Part shown: in pieces, positions 21,200 to 32,762 of the stretch | Position numbering within the stretch: the first letter of the stretch is position 1 | How the letters are laid out: each line of letters starts with the position of its first letter | Assembly: GCA_037367355.1 (NCBI GenBank) | Contig: CM074697.1 | Location: 1,116,001-1,180,000, forward strand | Direction: 5' to 3' | Length of the DNA: 64,000 bases | DNA from: Neoscytalidium dimidiatum | Taxonomy: Eukaryota; Ascomycota; Dothideomycetes; Botryosphaeriales; Botryosphaeriaceae | Position numbers and translations under genes: made by a program | Notes under the pieces: generated by a model | What the model was told of the DNA's origin: nothing | Database searches by the model: none | What the model saw: the letters and a program-made list of their open reading frames with translations, nothing else

Positions 21200-22906
21200 T
21201 TAGGCCTCGTTCTGGCCAGTAAACGCCCTATCAACCTTCCAGCCACCAGGCATCAGGTCGGTGAAGACGCGCTCCGGGTCGTACTTCTCGCGGATCATCT
21301 TCAGCAGCATGACGTTGCCCTTCGGGTAGCCCTCGAACACGGGCTGATTGTAATCGGCATCGTTCAGGTACAGGTACTTGTGCTGGACACCCTCGCCGAC
21401 GCGCTCGTTGAGCTGCTGCGTGATGTTCGCGTTGACGTTCTCCAAGAAGGTCGTCAGGCGATCGTCGTCGGCAGCGTTCTTCCACATGAAGCTCTCCTCG
21501 ATCCAGATGAAGGGGCCCTCGTTGGGATCCACACCGATGGGGTCGCCGCCGTTCTTGATCGACGCGGTGAAGTACGAGCGCACCATCGGCATGAAGGCGA
21601 CGCCCGAGAAGAAGCCCTCAACGTCCGCAAGCTCGCGCTGGGCCGTCTCGAACCACGTGTCGTGGACGATTTGCATAGCCTCGCGGTTCGCTTTGAGCGC
21701 GACGACGTAGAAGCGGTTGCGCGTGCCGTGCACGGCTTCGTTGTAGCCCTTGTCACTGTCGAGAGTCCAGTTGTACATCGAGGGACGGACCTTGAAGGTC
21801 GTGCTGTTGGCCGGCAGCACCGATGTGAAGTTGTGCAGCGCGGCGGGAGCGGTCGTGTTGCCGCGGTAGAAGAGCATGGAGTGGTAGGAAGTGCTGGGAA
21901 GGCCGTGGCCCCAGCGCGCAATGGGTGTCACGGCCGCCTTGGGGTCGTGCTCACCCCCATCAATGGCAAAGTTGTAAACGGCATCGAGGAACTGCTCGCT
22001 GGTGACTTCGTCGGCATAGGCGGTCTCGCCAAGTGCCACGGCGGGGAGGGAGTAAGTCTTGAGGTGGAGGCCAGTGACCAGGGCGAACGAATTGCCGCCG
22101 CCGCGCAAGGCCCAGAACAGGTCGGCGTAGTCGTTGTCGGCGGTAGCGGAGATGATGTCACCATTAGCAAGGACACACTGTGCGGTATTGAGTCAGTATA
22201 GACTGGCACGGATGAGGCGATGAGAATAGGGGTAAAGAAGCGGTGGACTTACGTCGAATTGAGCGACGTTGGAAGAGGCCCATCCTAACTCGTTGCTGAA
22301 GAAAGAGATACCGCCACCGAGGATGAAGCCAGGAACGCCGACGACACCCATGCGACCACCGACAATCGTGAGCTGGTGGGGTTCCAGAGCTTTGTATACA
22401 GCAGCCCACCTGTTCCCAGGTCCGACGTTGATAGTTGACTTATCGTCCGAAAGTGTCAGCTGCTTAAGCCCGGAGCTCGAGATTAGCACACCGCTGGAGT
22501 CGATGTTGGAGGAATTATTAATCGGCATGTGACCGCCGCCGCGGATGGCGAACTGAGTGTTGAGCTCCTTGAAGGCCTTAACGGCATATGACAGTTGCTC
22601 GGCACTGCTCGGAGCGAACACGCAAGCGGGTCCGAGCCACGCCTGAGCAGTGAAGGAGTCTAGGATGAATGTGAGAGATGAGACTTCAAGCGCTTCAGAA
22701 GATAGCCTACCCTCATTCAAGGTCTTGTAAGTGGTGGAATTAGGGAAGTAAGTCTGGTTGCTCCATTGGCTAGCAAGCTGTTGGCAGGCGGCAGCAGGAT
22801 CGTTAAACGTTTGAGGTGTCAAAGATGGAATGGAATAGTTCTGAGCCTGAACTGCTGCGGCTGCAGATAGAAGTGTCGGTAAAAGATGCTTCTGGATGTA
22901 CATCAT
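21200..22906 (-). CDS. Secreted BBE-type FAD-linked oxidoreductase
   Basis: Complement of 21200-22177, 22253-22659 and 22711-22906; 526 aa. Two introns, 51 bases (phase 1, GTAGGC..CCTAG) and 75 bases (phase 0, GTAAGT..CACAG), give the continuous family sequences NEDSFTAQAWLGPACVF and VAQFDCVLANGDI. A signal peptide spans residues 1 to about 21. The FAD_binding_4 domain has RGGGH (His109, the usual 8-alpha-histidyl FAD attachment site) and later GVPGFILGGGISFFS, ALRGGGNSFALVTG. The C terminus (YLYLNDAD..MIREKYDPERVF) is the BBE domain. The Cys that forms a second flavin bond in plant BBE is absent, so a mono-covalent flavin is predicted. Such enzymes oxidise alcohols, amines or ring C-C/C-N positions with O2. 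A TATA-like TATAAA lies about 85 bases upstream. Divergent from the MFS gene; probable cluster member. Confidence 0.9.
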
Positions 22907-23062
22907 GAAGGAGGGTGGAGGAAGCCGATTGCTGTGGAGTAGAGGAGTGCGGATGTGGTGCCACTCCTACTTGCAGATTCCTGTAGGCCTTTTATAATAC
23001 AACAACACTTGCAGATTGAAGGACAGATTTTCGACATAGATTGAAAATAGAAACAATGCGAA

Positions 23063-23073
23063 CGTATTCGGAT
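23063..23073 (+). promoter_or_regulatory. CGTATTCGGAT site 1
   Basis: Exact copy of the recurrent 11-mer, 157 bases upstream of the FAD oxidase start; followed by AC. Function as a regulator site is inferred from recurrence only. Confidence 0.4.
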
Positions 23074-23399
23074 ACTCGCAGAAAATGCACTGCCCATGAT
23101 GACGAATGGACGGTGAAGTGTTCGAAACATCCAAACAACGGGCCGGACTGTCGGACAGCCACGCTGGTTTCGTGAGCAGATGCACGAAAACTTGCGGGCT
23201 GGATGCGAGCCGCATGCGGCGCGAAGCACGCTAAGCTTACTTCGAAAGCAACTACATCCCCGCTGCCAAGATGATCTGCAGATCCTAGAAGGGTGGTTAC
23301 CAGGTCATACTACCGCTTAGGGCTGCTACGGGCCGCTGCACCTGGTCTGCACCAAGGGGAGACCCGAATGCGAAGCATAACTCTCGGTCCGAGCACCTT

Positions 23400-23410
23400 A
23401 TCCGAATACG
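23400..23410 (-). promoter_or_regulatory. CGTATTCGGAT site 2 (inverted)
   Basis: Reads ATCCGAATACG on the plus strand, 313 bases upstream of the MFS start; the match with site 4 extends to 13 bases (ATCCGAATACGAC). Confidence 0.4.
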
Positions 23411-23722
23411 ACTAATGACTGCCTTCTGATATATGTCGCCGCGCCTTCTCGGCCTCTCCCCTTCCGACTTGTGCGTGCCGCGTACGCATGCGAGTTTTGC
23501 GGCTTGCAGCTGATGCTTTAAACAGCTTCAATGTTCGCTGCTTTAAAGCCCTGCATCCGCCCGGCTGAGAGGCCTTAACCGTAAATACTTAACGCAGCTT
23601 TGGTCTTCTACTTACCTGTTTGTCGAACGTGAGCGGGGGTCTTACTGCGTTTCCCTTGCTGCACAACACATTTTCGGCCGTTTCATCAACCCAGCGCCTC
23701 GGTCACAAGTGTTCTCTTGCAT

Positions 23723-25411
23723 ATGAGTTCGTCGATTCCGCCAGAGACTCCCGAGTCTCTTAAGCCGTCCAGGGACTTAGAGGCAGGGATCGTCGAGCAA
23801 GTCAGCACGAACAGCTCGGCCTCAGGCCATGCCGACCCGGAGCAGGGTAGCTTGAGAGAAAAGGATGAGGAGAAACCGCCGGCGCAGCAGCCCGACGACC
23901 CGTTTATTGTCGACTGGGAGCCCGCGGACGATGCCATCAACCCTACGAAATGGTCACCAGCCCGCAAATGGACCACGATCGGCGTTCTTTCTTTTATTAC
24001 TTTCCTAACGTAGGTCTAATTCCGATCTCTCCCTCATGGTGAACTAGGATCGCTAACGATTCTACAGACCGCTAGCATCCTCCATGTTCGCGCCAGGCGT
24101 CCCTCTGGTCATGCGTGACTTCAAAAATGGCTCTCAGATGCTCGCGACCTTCGTGGTCGCGGTCTACGTCCTTGGGTTTGCCTTCGGTCCTCTCTTTCTT
24201 GCACCTCTTAGCGAAGTCTATGGCCGTAATCCAGTCTACCATGTGTGCAACATCTTCTTCATCATCTTTACCGTTTGTTGTGCCGTTGCGAAGAACATGG
24301 GCATGCTTATCGTCTTCCGTTTCTTGGCCGGGCTTGCAGGAGTATCGGTAGTTACTTGCGGCAGCGGTTCGATATCGGATATGCTACCGGCCGAGCAGCG
24401 CGGTTCCGCAATGGCCATTTGGTCTATGGGCCCCCTACTTGGTCCTGTCATTGGACCTATCGCCGGTGGCTACTTGACCGAAGCTAAGGGATGGCGGTGG
24501 GTATTTTGGATTATTTCCATTGTGGTGGGTATTCGCATCATATCCCTATCAGATACAAAACGACTAACAAGCTGCAGGCTGGTTTCATTACAGTAGTGGC
24601 TTGGTTCACCCTCAGGGAGACATACCATCCTGTCCTCTTGGAGAGAAAAGCAGCTCGCCTCAGGAAAGAAACTGGCAACCCAGCTTACCGCTCGAAGTTC
24701 GCGACGGATGAGACCACGAAGGAAGTCTTCAAGCACGCGCTTATCCGGCCATTGAAGATGCTTTTCCTCTCTCCGATCATCAACCTCATGTGCATGTACA
24801 TTGCGATCACCTACGGCATCCTATACATCCTTTTCACAACGTTCACCTTCGTCTTCGAGGACCAGTATGGCTTCAATACATCCTCTGCCGGTTTGACCTA
24901 CATCGGGTCGGGAGTAGGCTCGCTGCTCGGTCTTTTTGCCGTCGGCAGTATGAGTGACAAGATCCTTAAGCGCAAGATTGCTGCCGGAAACCGCATTCGG
25001 CCTGAAGACCGCCTCCCCCTATTCCTCACGGTTCCCGCCGGCCTTTCCCTGCCAATCGGTCTCTTCATGTATGGCTGGACGGCCGATAAGAGGGTTCACT
25101 GGATCGCGCCAATGATTGGGACAGGAATTACTGGCTTCGGCATGATTTGCATCCTCATCTGCATTCAGACATATCTGGTAGACGCATTCACAAAGCATGC
25201 AGCCAGTGTCAACGCAGCGAACGCAGTGCTCAGGAGTTTGCTAGGCGCACTACTCCCCCTTTGCGGACTGGACATGTATGATGCTCTAGGGTTAGGATGG
25301 GGCAACACGCTACTTGGATTCCTGGCACTAATGTTGGCCCCAGCAACTTGGTTATTCTATTTCTATGGCGAGCGGATCAGAACGAATCCGAAATGGCAGC
25401 GCCAGTTTTGA
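23723..25411 (+). CDS. MFS transporter (DHA1-like drug/metabolite exporter)
   Basis: Joins 23723-24009, 24068-24524 and 24578-25411; 525 aa. Introns are phase 2 (GTAGGT..CTACAG) and phase 0 (GTGGGT..CTGCAG with a CTAAC branch site). Residues 1-70 form an acidic, Ser/Pro-rich cytoplasmic tail. About 12 membrane segments follow, with the MFS signature PLSEVYGRNP between helices 2 and 3 and the LGPVIGPIAGGYL motif in helix 5, as in DHA1 proton antiporters. Expected to export a small molecule across the plasma membrane using the proton gradient. It shares a promoter with the FAD oxidase and lies 5 kb from the isocyanide synthase gene, which makes product export or self-protection the likely role. 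Start ATG chosen as the first one in frame (MSSSIPPETP). Confidence 0.9.
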
Positions 25412-26708
25412 TTACGTCTGTCTTAGGGACGATACCGAAAAAAAAAAAAGTTCGTATTTCGCATCATGTTCAAGATGCTCTACAAGAGGAGATACCAACC
25501 GGCGTTAGGGAAAGCACTGCACAGACAATTTAGATCATCTTGAAACCTATTTAATTCCTTAAATCAATGTAGTACATTTCGCAGGACAGAAAATTTCTAT
25601 GCTTGGATGGACTGACGACTTGATGCTGACTTGACCCAAGTCGGTTCCTTTTGAAAAACAGATCTACAGGGACTTTGTGAATGATCACCTCGGCCAGACC
25701 TGTTCCAAGAATCTGCCCGAGGTCAAGATATGCAGAGGAACACTTGGCATTCAAAGTCTAGTCGCCGTTTACCAACCTCACTCGGCGGTGTAGAAACTCT
25801 TAGAGCAGGGTCTTCGGATTGTCGCTCATTTATGGGGAAGAATGCATATATCAGGAGACTTTGACACAGACCGACACTGCTAAGGCCGTTACTAAGTTCG
25901 CTTTGACTTGCTCACTTTTTGATGATGTGACTGTTACGAAAGCTTTGAAGAGTGGACATAATCGTAGCATATCCATCAACATGATTGCATCTTCCAGAAC
26001 CATTTCTATGTTCAAGAGCGATGCTTCGCGGTGTTTATCAATCCCTCTTTACTTGGCAGGAATAATCCGAATACGCGGAACCGAGACGGACTCGGATACC
26101 ACACAATCCGAAGTCGCACGCGGCCACTTGGCATTTAGTCCCACATATGGGGGCGGATCTAGATCATGAACCGTGAGTCATTTTCCGGCCTCTGTACAGG
26201 GGCTGAATGCGAAGTACGAATAAGGGTCGTTGTCATCTTGGCGGTTCAGGCCAGAGGTAGTGCGGTGGGAGCCCCTCCCAAAGACCAACACCTACGTAAC
26301 TGCAGATCTTCCCATAGAAGTAAAGTAACAGAGCTTCAATTACACGTGGAAGGACTTGGTGAATGGAGAGGGAGGATGATGCTAGAAAATTTTATTGCCG
26401 CAAAAGCAATTCGATTCAATATAATAGTGTTCCGAGTATTGCACACCCAAACGCCATCGGAACAAAGCCCGACCATTTAAACCTCAACTTGCAGACGCCT
26501 ACCAAGACGCCAGATAGCCGGTCCACCCGCAGCAGTAAGCTTACCGGCAGTAACAACCATATACCAACAACAAGCTTCCCCGAAAACCATATCTACCAAA
26601 ACTCCAGTTTTCCTTCTTCCCTCTCTCCTTCCCTTGAAAAGCGAAAGAAAAAGAAAAACCCCACCATCCAACCCCCAATATATCACATCAATTCCCACAT
26701 CCACCAAT
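25412..26708. other. Intergenic between convergent MFS and P450 genes
   Basis: 1.3 kb with no gene. It contains a third exact copy of the recurrent 11-mer at 26065-26075 although both flanking genes end here, which is odd for a promoter element. A-rich tract at about 25439-25449. Confidence 0.45.
26065..26075 (-). promoter_or_regulatory. CGTATTCGGAT site 3 (inverted)
   Basis: Reads ATCCGAATACG on the plus strand, between two gene 3' ends. Either a distal element, a relic of an earlier promoter, or chance. Confidence 0.25.
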
Positions 26709-28469
26709 CTACCGCTCCACGATCCTGATGCGGACCCTCTCCGGGTTCTTCATGAACAGCGTCACGCCCTCGGACGTGTCGTTCACGACCTGCAAGATCC
26801 GCTCCTTCGCCTGCTCGAAACCCTCGCCCTCCTCGGGCACGACCTCGATCCTGTGCCGCCACAGCATCGACGCGACGACCGCCACGAACTCGACCTGGGA
26901 GAACTTCCGCCCCGGGCAGATCCTCGGGCCATCGCCCCACGGGATGAAGCTGCCCTTCACCGGCGCGTGCATGACCTCGCCCTCGGCGCCGGCCTCGATC
27001 CACCTGCGCGGCTTCCAGTCGAGCGAGTCCTGGCCCCAGTAGTCCGGATGCGAGTGCAGGGCGACGACGTTCGGGAAGACGACGGCGTGCGGGGGCAGCG
27101 TGGCCGTCTTGCCGCCGACCTTCAGGTCCTGCGCGGACGGGCCGGTGGTCTTGGGGATGTTGAGGACGGGCGGGTACAGGCGTAGCGTCTCGTACATGAC
27201 GGCGAGCGCGCGCTTCAGGCGCGGGAAGACGTCCTCGTACGCCAGCTTCTCGACGTCGTCGACGCCCTCGAACGCCTCCTCGGCCTCCTCCGACACCCAG
27301 TCCTGGACGTCCGGGAAGGCGGCGAGGAAGTACATGGCGTAGCAGACGGCGTGGGCGGTGGTCTCGTGGCCGGCGAAGCTGTAGACGAAGATGTTGCCGT
27401 AGAGCTCGTCGTCCGAGAGGCCCTTCTTCGCGCCGCCGCCGCCGTCCGTCGCGGCCGAGTCCGCCTCCTTCAGCTGGCGCGCCTCCTCGTTCTTCTGGAC
27501 CAGCACGCTCAACAGGTTCGCGTGCTCGGACCCTTCCGCCCGCGTCTTCTCCACCATCTCGACCATGTACTTCTTCAGCTCGGCCTTGTGCGTCCGGAAC
27601 TCGGTCATCTTCTTCGGCAGCCACGGCGACGCCCACACCTTCTTCGGCAGCAGCGCCATCATGAGGAAGCTCTCCAGCACGGCGGCCAGGCAGTCGCGGT
27701 AGCTGAGCGAGTGGCCCGCGCCCTCGACCTTTTCCTCGTCACCCTTGGTCTCCTGCGCGCCCCGGAAGTCGTACGAGAAGCCCAGGCCGGCGGATGTCAG
27801 GATGTGCAGCGTCAGCGTCATCGTGTCGTCGCCGAGCGCGGTGGAGCCCGCCGCGCCGACCTTGCTCTTGAAGTACGACAGCATCTGCGCGGTCTGCCGG
27901 ACCGACTCGCTCCAGACGATGCGATTGTTACGCTCATTGAACGGCGTGGCCGTGATGCGCCGATGGCGGAACCAGTCCGGGCCGTCAGTGGACGCGACGG
28001 TCGGGCCGTAGACGTTGATGATTTCTGGAAAGGGTTAGCACGCGGCTGGTTTCTGGTTATAGGTGAGTAGAGTGATTCGGTACGTACCGACCATGTCCAT
28101 TGGCTTCAGAAAGTCCTTCTTCCTCGCCAGCACCTCATCACTACTCGCCGCATCCGCGACGTAGATCTCGATGTCCGAAGGGGTGACGTGGGCGAAGGCC
28201 TTGCCATATTTCTCGTGCGTCCGGTAGCGATCGTAGAAGTTCCAGCTGCGCTTGCTAAGCTTCAGTGTGGCCTCGGTGTCGACGCCTAGCTTTTCCAGGA
28301 TGGGGATGAGAAGATCTTGGAAGATCATCCACAGCGGGTTCCGTGAGCTGACCGGGCTGATGACGACCTGCAAGCCGGACTTCTTTGCTCGTTGGACATT
28401 CTGAAAGAGTGAAAGCGCAGTCCAGACCAGATAGAATGGTATGGCACTCGCGATGAGTATCGCGAGCAT
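26709..28469 (-). CDS. Cytochrome P450 monooxygenase
   Basis: Complement of 26709-28024 and 28088-28469; 565 aa. The 63-base phase-1 intron (GTACGT..TTCCAG) joins ..KPMDMV to EIINVYGPTV... An N-terminal membrane anchor lies at residues 2-22. Motifs are the I-helix FAGHETTAH, the ExxR as ETLR, and the heme-binding loop FIPWGDGPRICPGRKF with Cys497 as thiolate ligand. An ER-bound monooxygenase of biosynthetic type. In the xanthocillin pathway a P450 (XanG) couples two tyrosine-derived isonitrile units, and the position of this gene next to the isocyanide synthase suggests an analogous tailoring or coupling step, which is inference. The second exon has extremely GC-biased third positions, which create long antisense open frames. 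A TATATA lies about 96 bases upstream of the ATG. Confidence 0.93.
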
Positions 28470-30738
28470 GATGCTAGATTTTTTGGGGGGGCTCGGGAAA
28501 GCAAAGGGTACGTATTCGCGATTTCCGCTCTCGCTGATCTCAGCCCACCGCACAAGACTGCGAGTATATAGCAAACAAGGCTTCGGATATGCAGAAGGAT
28601 CGAAGGCTGCGGAAGTGGCTGCGCTTATAAGTCGCTCCCTCGAACGTCGACCAAGGAGACAAGAGCTCTTCGCATTTCCCTTCGACGTAATACGCAATCA
28701 TCAAGATTCGGGAGGCGGTGTCCCGCTTCCGACGTTTTTGTATAGCCGGGCAGCTTTATGTGTCGTACGGATTGCGTCGTATTCGGATCCCTTGAGGAGG
28801 TATGGTCGGCCTTTCGAAACGCGCGGACTGGACCCTTTTGCTACGCCGCAGGAAATGGCCGATCGTTCATGTTACGGGCTGGCCTGACTGCAACAGCGCC
28901 GCTTTGCACCGCGTTCGGTTTAGACTCTTGGCGGGCACGCGCAGGAGAGCTTCGGGATCGAAAAGTTGCGACGCGGCAACGACTGGCATCTCGGCGCTGA
29001 GTTGTCGATGATCACTTAATACAACGCAACCTTTACGAACGCAAGCGGATTAAAGGCAGCCGAACGGCTGGGTGAAGAGTTCCGCGCTAGTAACATTCGT
29101 CAGTCTTTCTGACATGAAGAGCGTTGCAGAAGGACGAAACTCCACCAGAGGTGGAAGGTTTTCCCGCGTCAAGGTTTTCCCAAACAGGCAAGAAATTGAG
29201 CCAGCGGTTCGACGTACCTCGAAACTCCGGACTCCAGCCAATCAAGATTTCACTGTCTCAATGGCACACGTGGCTGATACTTGCCGGATCGACGCCCTAC
29301 TCTTGCGTACAGTGTCGCGTGCAAGTCCGCACTATCTCCGCACCTTGTGTAGGATTTCTCCGTTATTCCTCCACTCCCATTGGCTGCATCTCGCATTCGG
29401 ATACGATCGCGGACTCGACATCAGATAGATATTTTCTGTAATATGTCGTTAAGCATAGGTCGTGTTAATCATTCCACGACCGTCGGAAACAAGGGGTTCC
29501 GGATAAAGGGACACCAGCTGACATGCATAGTTGGATTGTGGCGCACAAGGGCCCACAGCAATACTAACGCCTAATGCGGGAATGGCCAAAATCAATTTTG
29601 CATCGGCTGCTAGATCCGAAAGATGGAGAAGATTTTGAAGTGACAGGCCCATGAACAGGGTCTTGCTGAACCCTCGGAGATAAGATTATCGGGGTTTTGT
29701 CCATCAGTCCACTGGTGGATCCCCCAGCCTCGGCTTGTGCCAGTGCGAAAAGCTCCCGCCGCTGCTTGTTAGGTGGGCCCTTGGCACCGTGAGGTGGAGC
29801 TAAAAGACATGCGAGTGGTTTTCTAGAATGTTTCGCATTCCCGAAACGCTGTTTCCATTAATATATTGTGTGGAACCTGGTCGAAGCGCCGGAATGGCCT
29901 GGGAAGCTCCCGATCCGAACTCACTACGTGATGATTTGGCGCACAGGTGTATTACGGATGCCTCTCTCAATCGTGAAGGGCCCGGTTTTTGGTATCAATG
30001 GATGATTCTTTAAGCATTGACGGCAGGCTGCGTTTACATGCCAACTAGACAGACGCCAAGGTTCTTGTAGGCTAACTAAATCAAGCTACCTACTTGGCAG
30101 TGCAGCTGGACTTCGAAAAGTTGGCACCATTATCTTTCCTGTTTGCTTCATATTGAAGCAAAGTGTTCCAGTCTTCTTTCGCAAAAATTTATTCTCCCAA
30201 GCATTGAGGCGATGAAATTGGAAAGGACATATCTCAGGATTCTCCTACTCATACATCCGAGGCAGACTCCAACGCGAAACTTTCACAGGATCTTCCGGTC
30301 ATCTCGTTCTCCAATCCGCTAGCTAGGAATGAGTTCTTACCAGAAAAACACCCCCCTGCCGTGGACGTCTTCCCCGAATTGGAGCGCCGGGCTCTAAGAA
30401 TCATTCAAAGCTTGCCCCTCCAGAAAGGGAAGAAACCTACGAATCAGTAATTGTGACTCCATGCTGATAAGAATGGTGACTTTAATGTCAGTGGTGTCTG
30501 ACTGGGAAGCAACATCGCGTATCTCGGCGAATTATTGGAAGAGGCTATCAGGTCAAAGAACTCAAGCTACGCTTACTACGGACATATTTGACGAGAAACT
30601 CCACAGACTCAATACTCCGAGCTGGTGGTTATTTTATACCCTTTTAGACGCCAAGTTGATGCCCTACGTACAAATTTGCCTTCCCAAAAAGAATCCCGGA
30701 TGAAAAAGGTCGATCCACCTCTCTCGCTCCCACCCTAC
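28470..30738. other. P450 promoter and long spacer before the isocyanide synthase stop
   Basis: 2.27 kb. Near the P450 it holds CGTATTCG at 28511-28518, the full 11-mer at 28778-28788 and a one-mismatch version (CGCATTCGGAT) at 29392-29402. From about 29.4 to 30.7 kb I find no gene on either strand. Confidence 0.5.
28778..28788 (+). promoter_or_regulatory. CGTATTCGGAT site 4
   Basis: 309 bases upstream of the P450 start. Preceded by GT, giving a 13-base match to site 2. Confidence 0.4.
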
Positions 30739-32762
30739 TCAGTCAATATGCAATCGCCACAGCTCCCTGCCGAACTCGGACGTGTAGCCCTCGCGCGTGT
30801 GCATGGTGAGGATGTTATCGTTGACCAGGATATCGCCCTTCTCCCAGCCCTGATACAGGCAGACACGCCTGTCGTACAACGCCTTCTCGAGCGCGGTGCG
30901 GATGCGCTCGTCCTCGGCCTCGTCCACGTCCTGGATATGGATGCGCGTGGGCGTGAAGCGGGTGCGCTCCTGCGGCCAGTCCTCGTGGTAGCGGATGCAC
31001 GGGACGCCCGTGGTCGGGTGGTCGACGACGAGCGGCAGGTCGCCGAAGTGGCTGTTGTCGAAGCTCTCGGTGGCGACGAGCCACTTGTGCCTGCGCAAGC
31101 GCTCGACCGTGTATCCGTCGGTGAGGTGCTGGAACAGCAGCGGGCTGGTGGCGAAGAGCGTGTGGCCGGTGCCGCGCGGGCTGGCCGTCACGGCGGTGAA
31201 CATCTGGAACTTGGGCGGCGTGCTGACGCCGTTGACCATCTTGAACAGCCCGTCGTAGTGGAACGGCATCGGTTCCGACGAGAGCACGTTGTTCAGCCCG
31301 CGCGTGTCGTCGCCGCCGTCTTTGACCTCCAGCAGCTCGCCAAACTTCCACTTCATGATCTCGCCCATTTCCCGGCCCTTGGCCAGGAAGGCGGGCCGGT
31401 CGGTCGTGCCGGCCAGGCCGCGGAGGATGACGGGAGAGTTGTATTCGGAGAGCTTGCGCACGGTTTGCATGTCTGCGGCGGCGAAGGGCGTGTCTTTGGG
31501 GAAGGTGATGAGCAGGCCCATCGGGTAGATGTGGTCGATGAAGACGTCGGAGGGCCAGCTGCTGTAGAGGGAGGACTTCTCGCGGTAGCACCAGAGTTGA
31601 CCGTCCTTGTAGACGGGTTCGAGGTCAGTAGCCTCGTTGACTTCGCGGCGGGTCATGGGGATGAAGGAGCCGTCCAGACGACAAGTCATGACGGAGTGCC
31701 AGGGGGTGATTGGCCTGTCTTTGACGTTGGGGATGACGGAGATGGGGATTTTGGTGGCGGAGTTGGCAGCATGGATAGAAAGACGGACGGATTCGGGGAA
31801 GGATTCCTTGACGCAGGCGGCGTAGCACTGTAGACATAGTAAGTCACTACCGCGATAGACGTATTCCAGGCTTGGAATGTTACCTTGCCTCGTGCGATCA
31901 TCTGCTTCGAAACCTTGGACACCTTCCTTTTGAAAGCTTTGCGGCTCCCAGTAGAAGCATCACTGTCGGAAGATCCAGAGTAGTTGGAGGCTGCGGAAGA
32001 GTCTGAAGTCTCTCCTGAAGTCTCTCCAGGTTTTCTCAGGTCACGAGAAAGATATTTCAGGTATCCCATGTAGGTTGCCTTGACGCTCTCGTCGGAGGCG
32101 ATGTGCTTGTTGACGTCGTAATCCCTGTCGCTGTAGGTCGAGATCAAAGCATCACGAACTAGTGGTGCAACCTGCTCGTAGCTGGCAGAATCATGGTAGT
32201 CTAAGAGATCGGTAGGGATCTTGTCCTTAAGTGCGGGCATCATGGAAAGACGAGCAAAGTGGATCGAAGTGCAGTCCAGCTCGAGGGCCATCTGGCGAAG
32301 GCGCTCGCCATACTCCCAGACAGTAGAGTCTGGAACACCGAGCAGGTCTGAACAGTGTTAACGAGCGAAGTGAAAAGAGAAGAATAGCACTTGCTTACCG
32401 CTGTAGACGATGCCATCGGAAACAATAGTGAGCTCCGCGCCGTGCGTATACGTGTCCTTGATGTTGTCGCAGAAGGCTTGGAGGTGTTTCAGAGATACTT
32501 CTTCTGCCTTGTCCGGCAACACTCCCAAGACCTTGTCTTGAGTATTGGGTGATTTGAAGGGGAAGGCGGGAAGTGTGAGTGAGATTGGTGCTTGCTTCTC
32601 GACGGCTTTCTGGATGATAGGCAGAAAAGCCTCTCTCGTCTGAGGGATGACCTTAGGGTCAAACGGTGATGCCTTCAGACGATACGATTCGATGACTGAG
32701 AGAACATCTTCGGCGACCCGGGCCGGAGAGCGGTTGGATGCAGCTACGGCGTGGACTGACAT
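30739..32762 (-). CDS. Isocyanide synthase-dioxygenase (PvcA/DIT1 + TauD two-domain enzyme)
   Basis: Complement of 30739-31827, 31884-32347 and 32399-32762; 638 aa. Introns are phase 1 (51 bases) and phase 0 (56 bases). Residues about 20-330 are the DIT1/PvcA isonitrile synthase domain: HGAELTIVSDGIVYSDLLGVPD, WEYGERLRQ, SVRLSIHAAN and TPWHSVMTC. Residues about 350-638 are a TauD-like Fe(II)/2-oxoglutarate dioxygenase with FHYDG (His466, Asp468), the distal TMHTREGY (His619) and EFGRELWR. Bacterial PvcA/IsnA uses ribulose-5-phosphate as carbon donor to convert the amino group of Tyr or Trp to an isonitrile, and PvcB/IsnB then decarboxylates and desaturates. Fungi fuse both functions, as in Aspergillus XanB. 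An unusual Ser-rich insert covers residues 228-257. Substrate amino acid not determinable here. This is the core gene of the cluster. Confidence 0.93.

Larger units (their letters stand above)
22907..23722. promoter_or_regulatory. Bidirectional promoter, FAD oxidase / MFS
   Basis: 816 bases between two divergent start codons. It carries two exact copies of the 11-mer CGTATTCGGAT, at 23063-23073 and, in inverted orientation, at 23400-23410, and a TATAAA on the minus strand at 22991-22996. A shared promoter suggests that oxidase and transporter are co-expressed. Confidence 0.6.

Noticed and set aside
30625..31833. 402-codon plus-strand frame, and similar long frames at 26634-27185, 27351-28070 and 4927-5691
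   Set aside because: They are antisense to strongly GC3-biased exons (ICS, P450, GH105) and have the Arg/Val/Leu/Ala-rich composition expected of such shadows.
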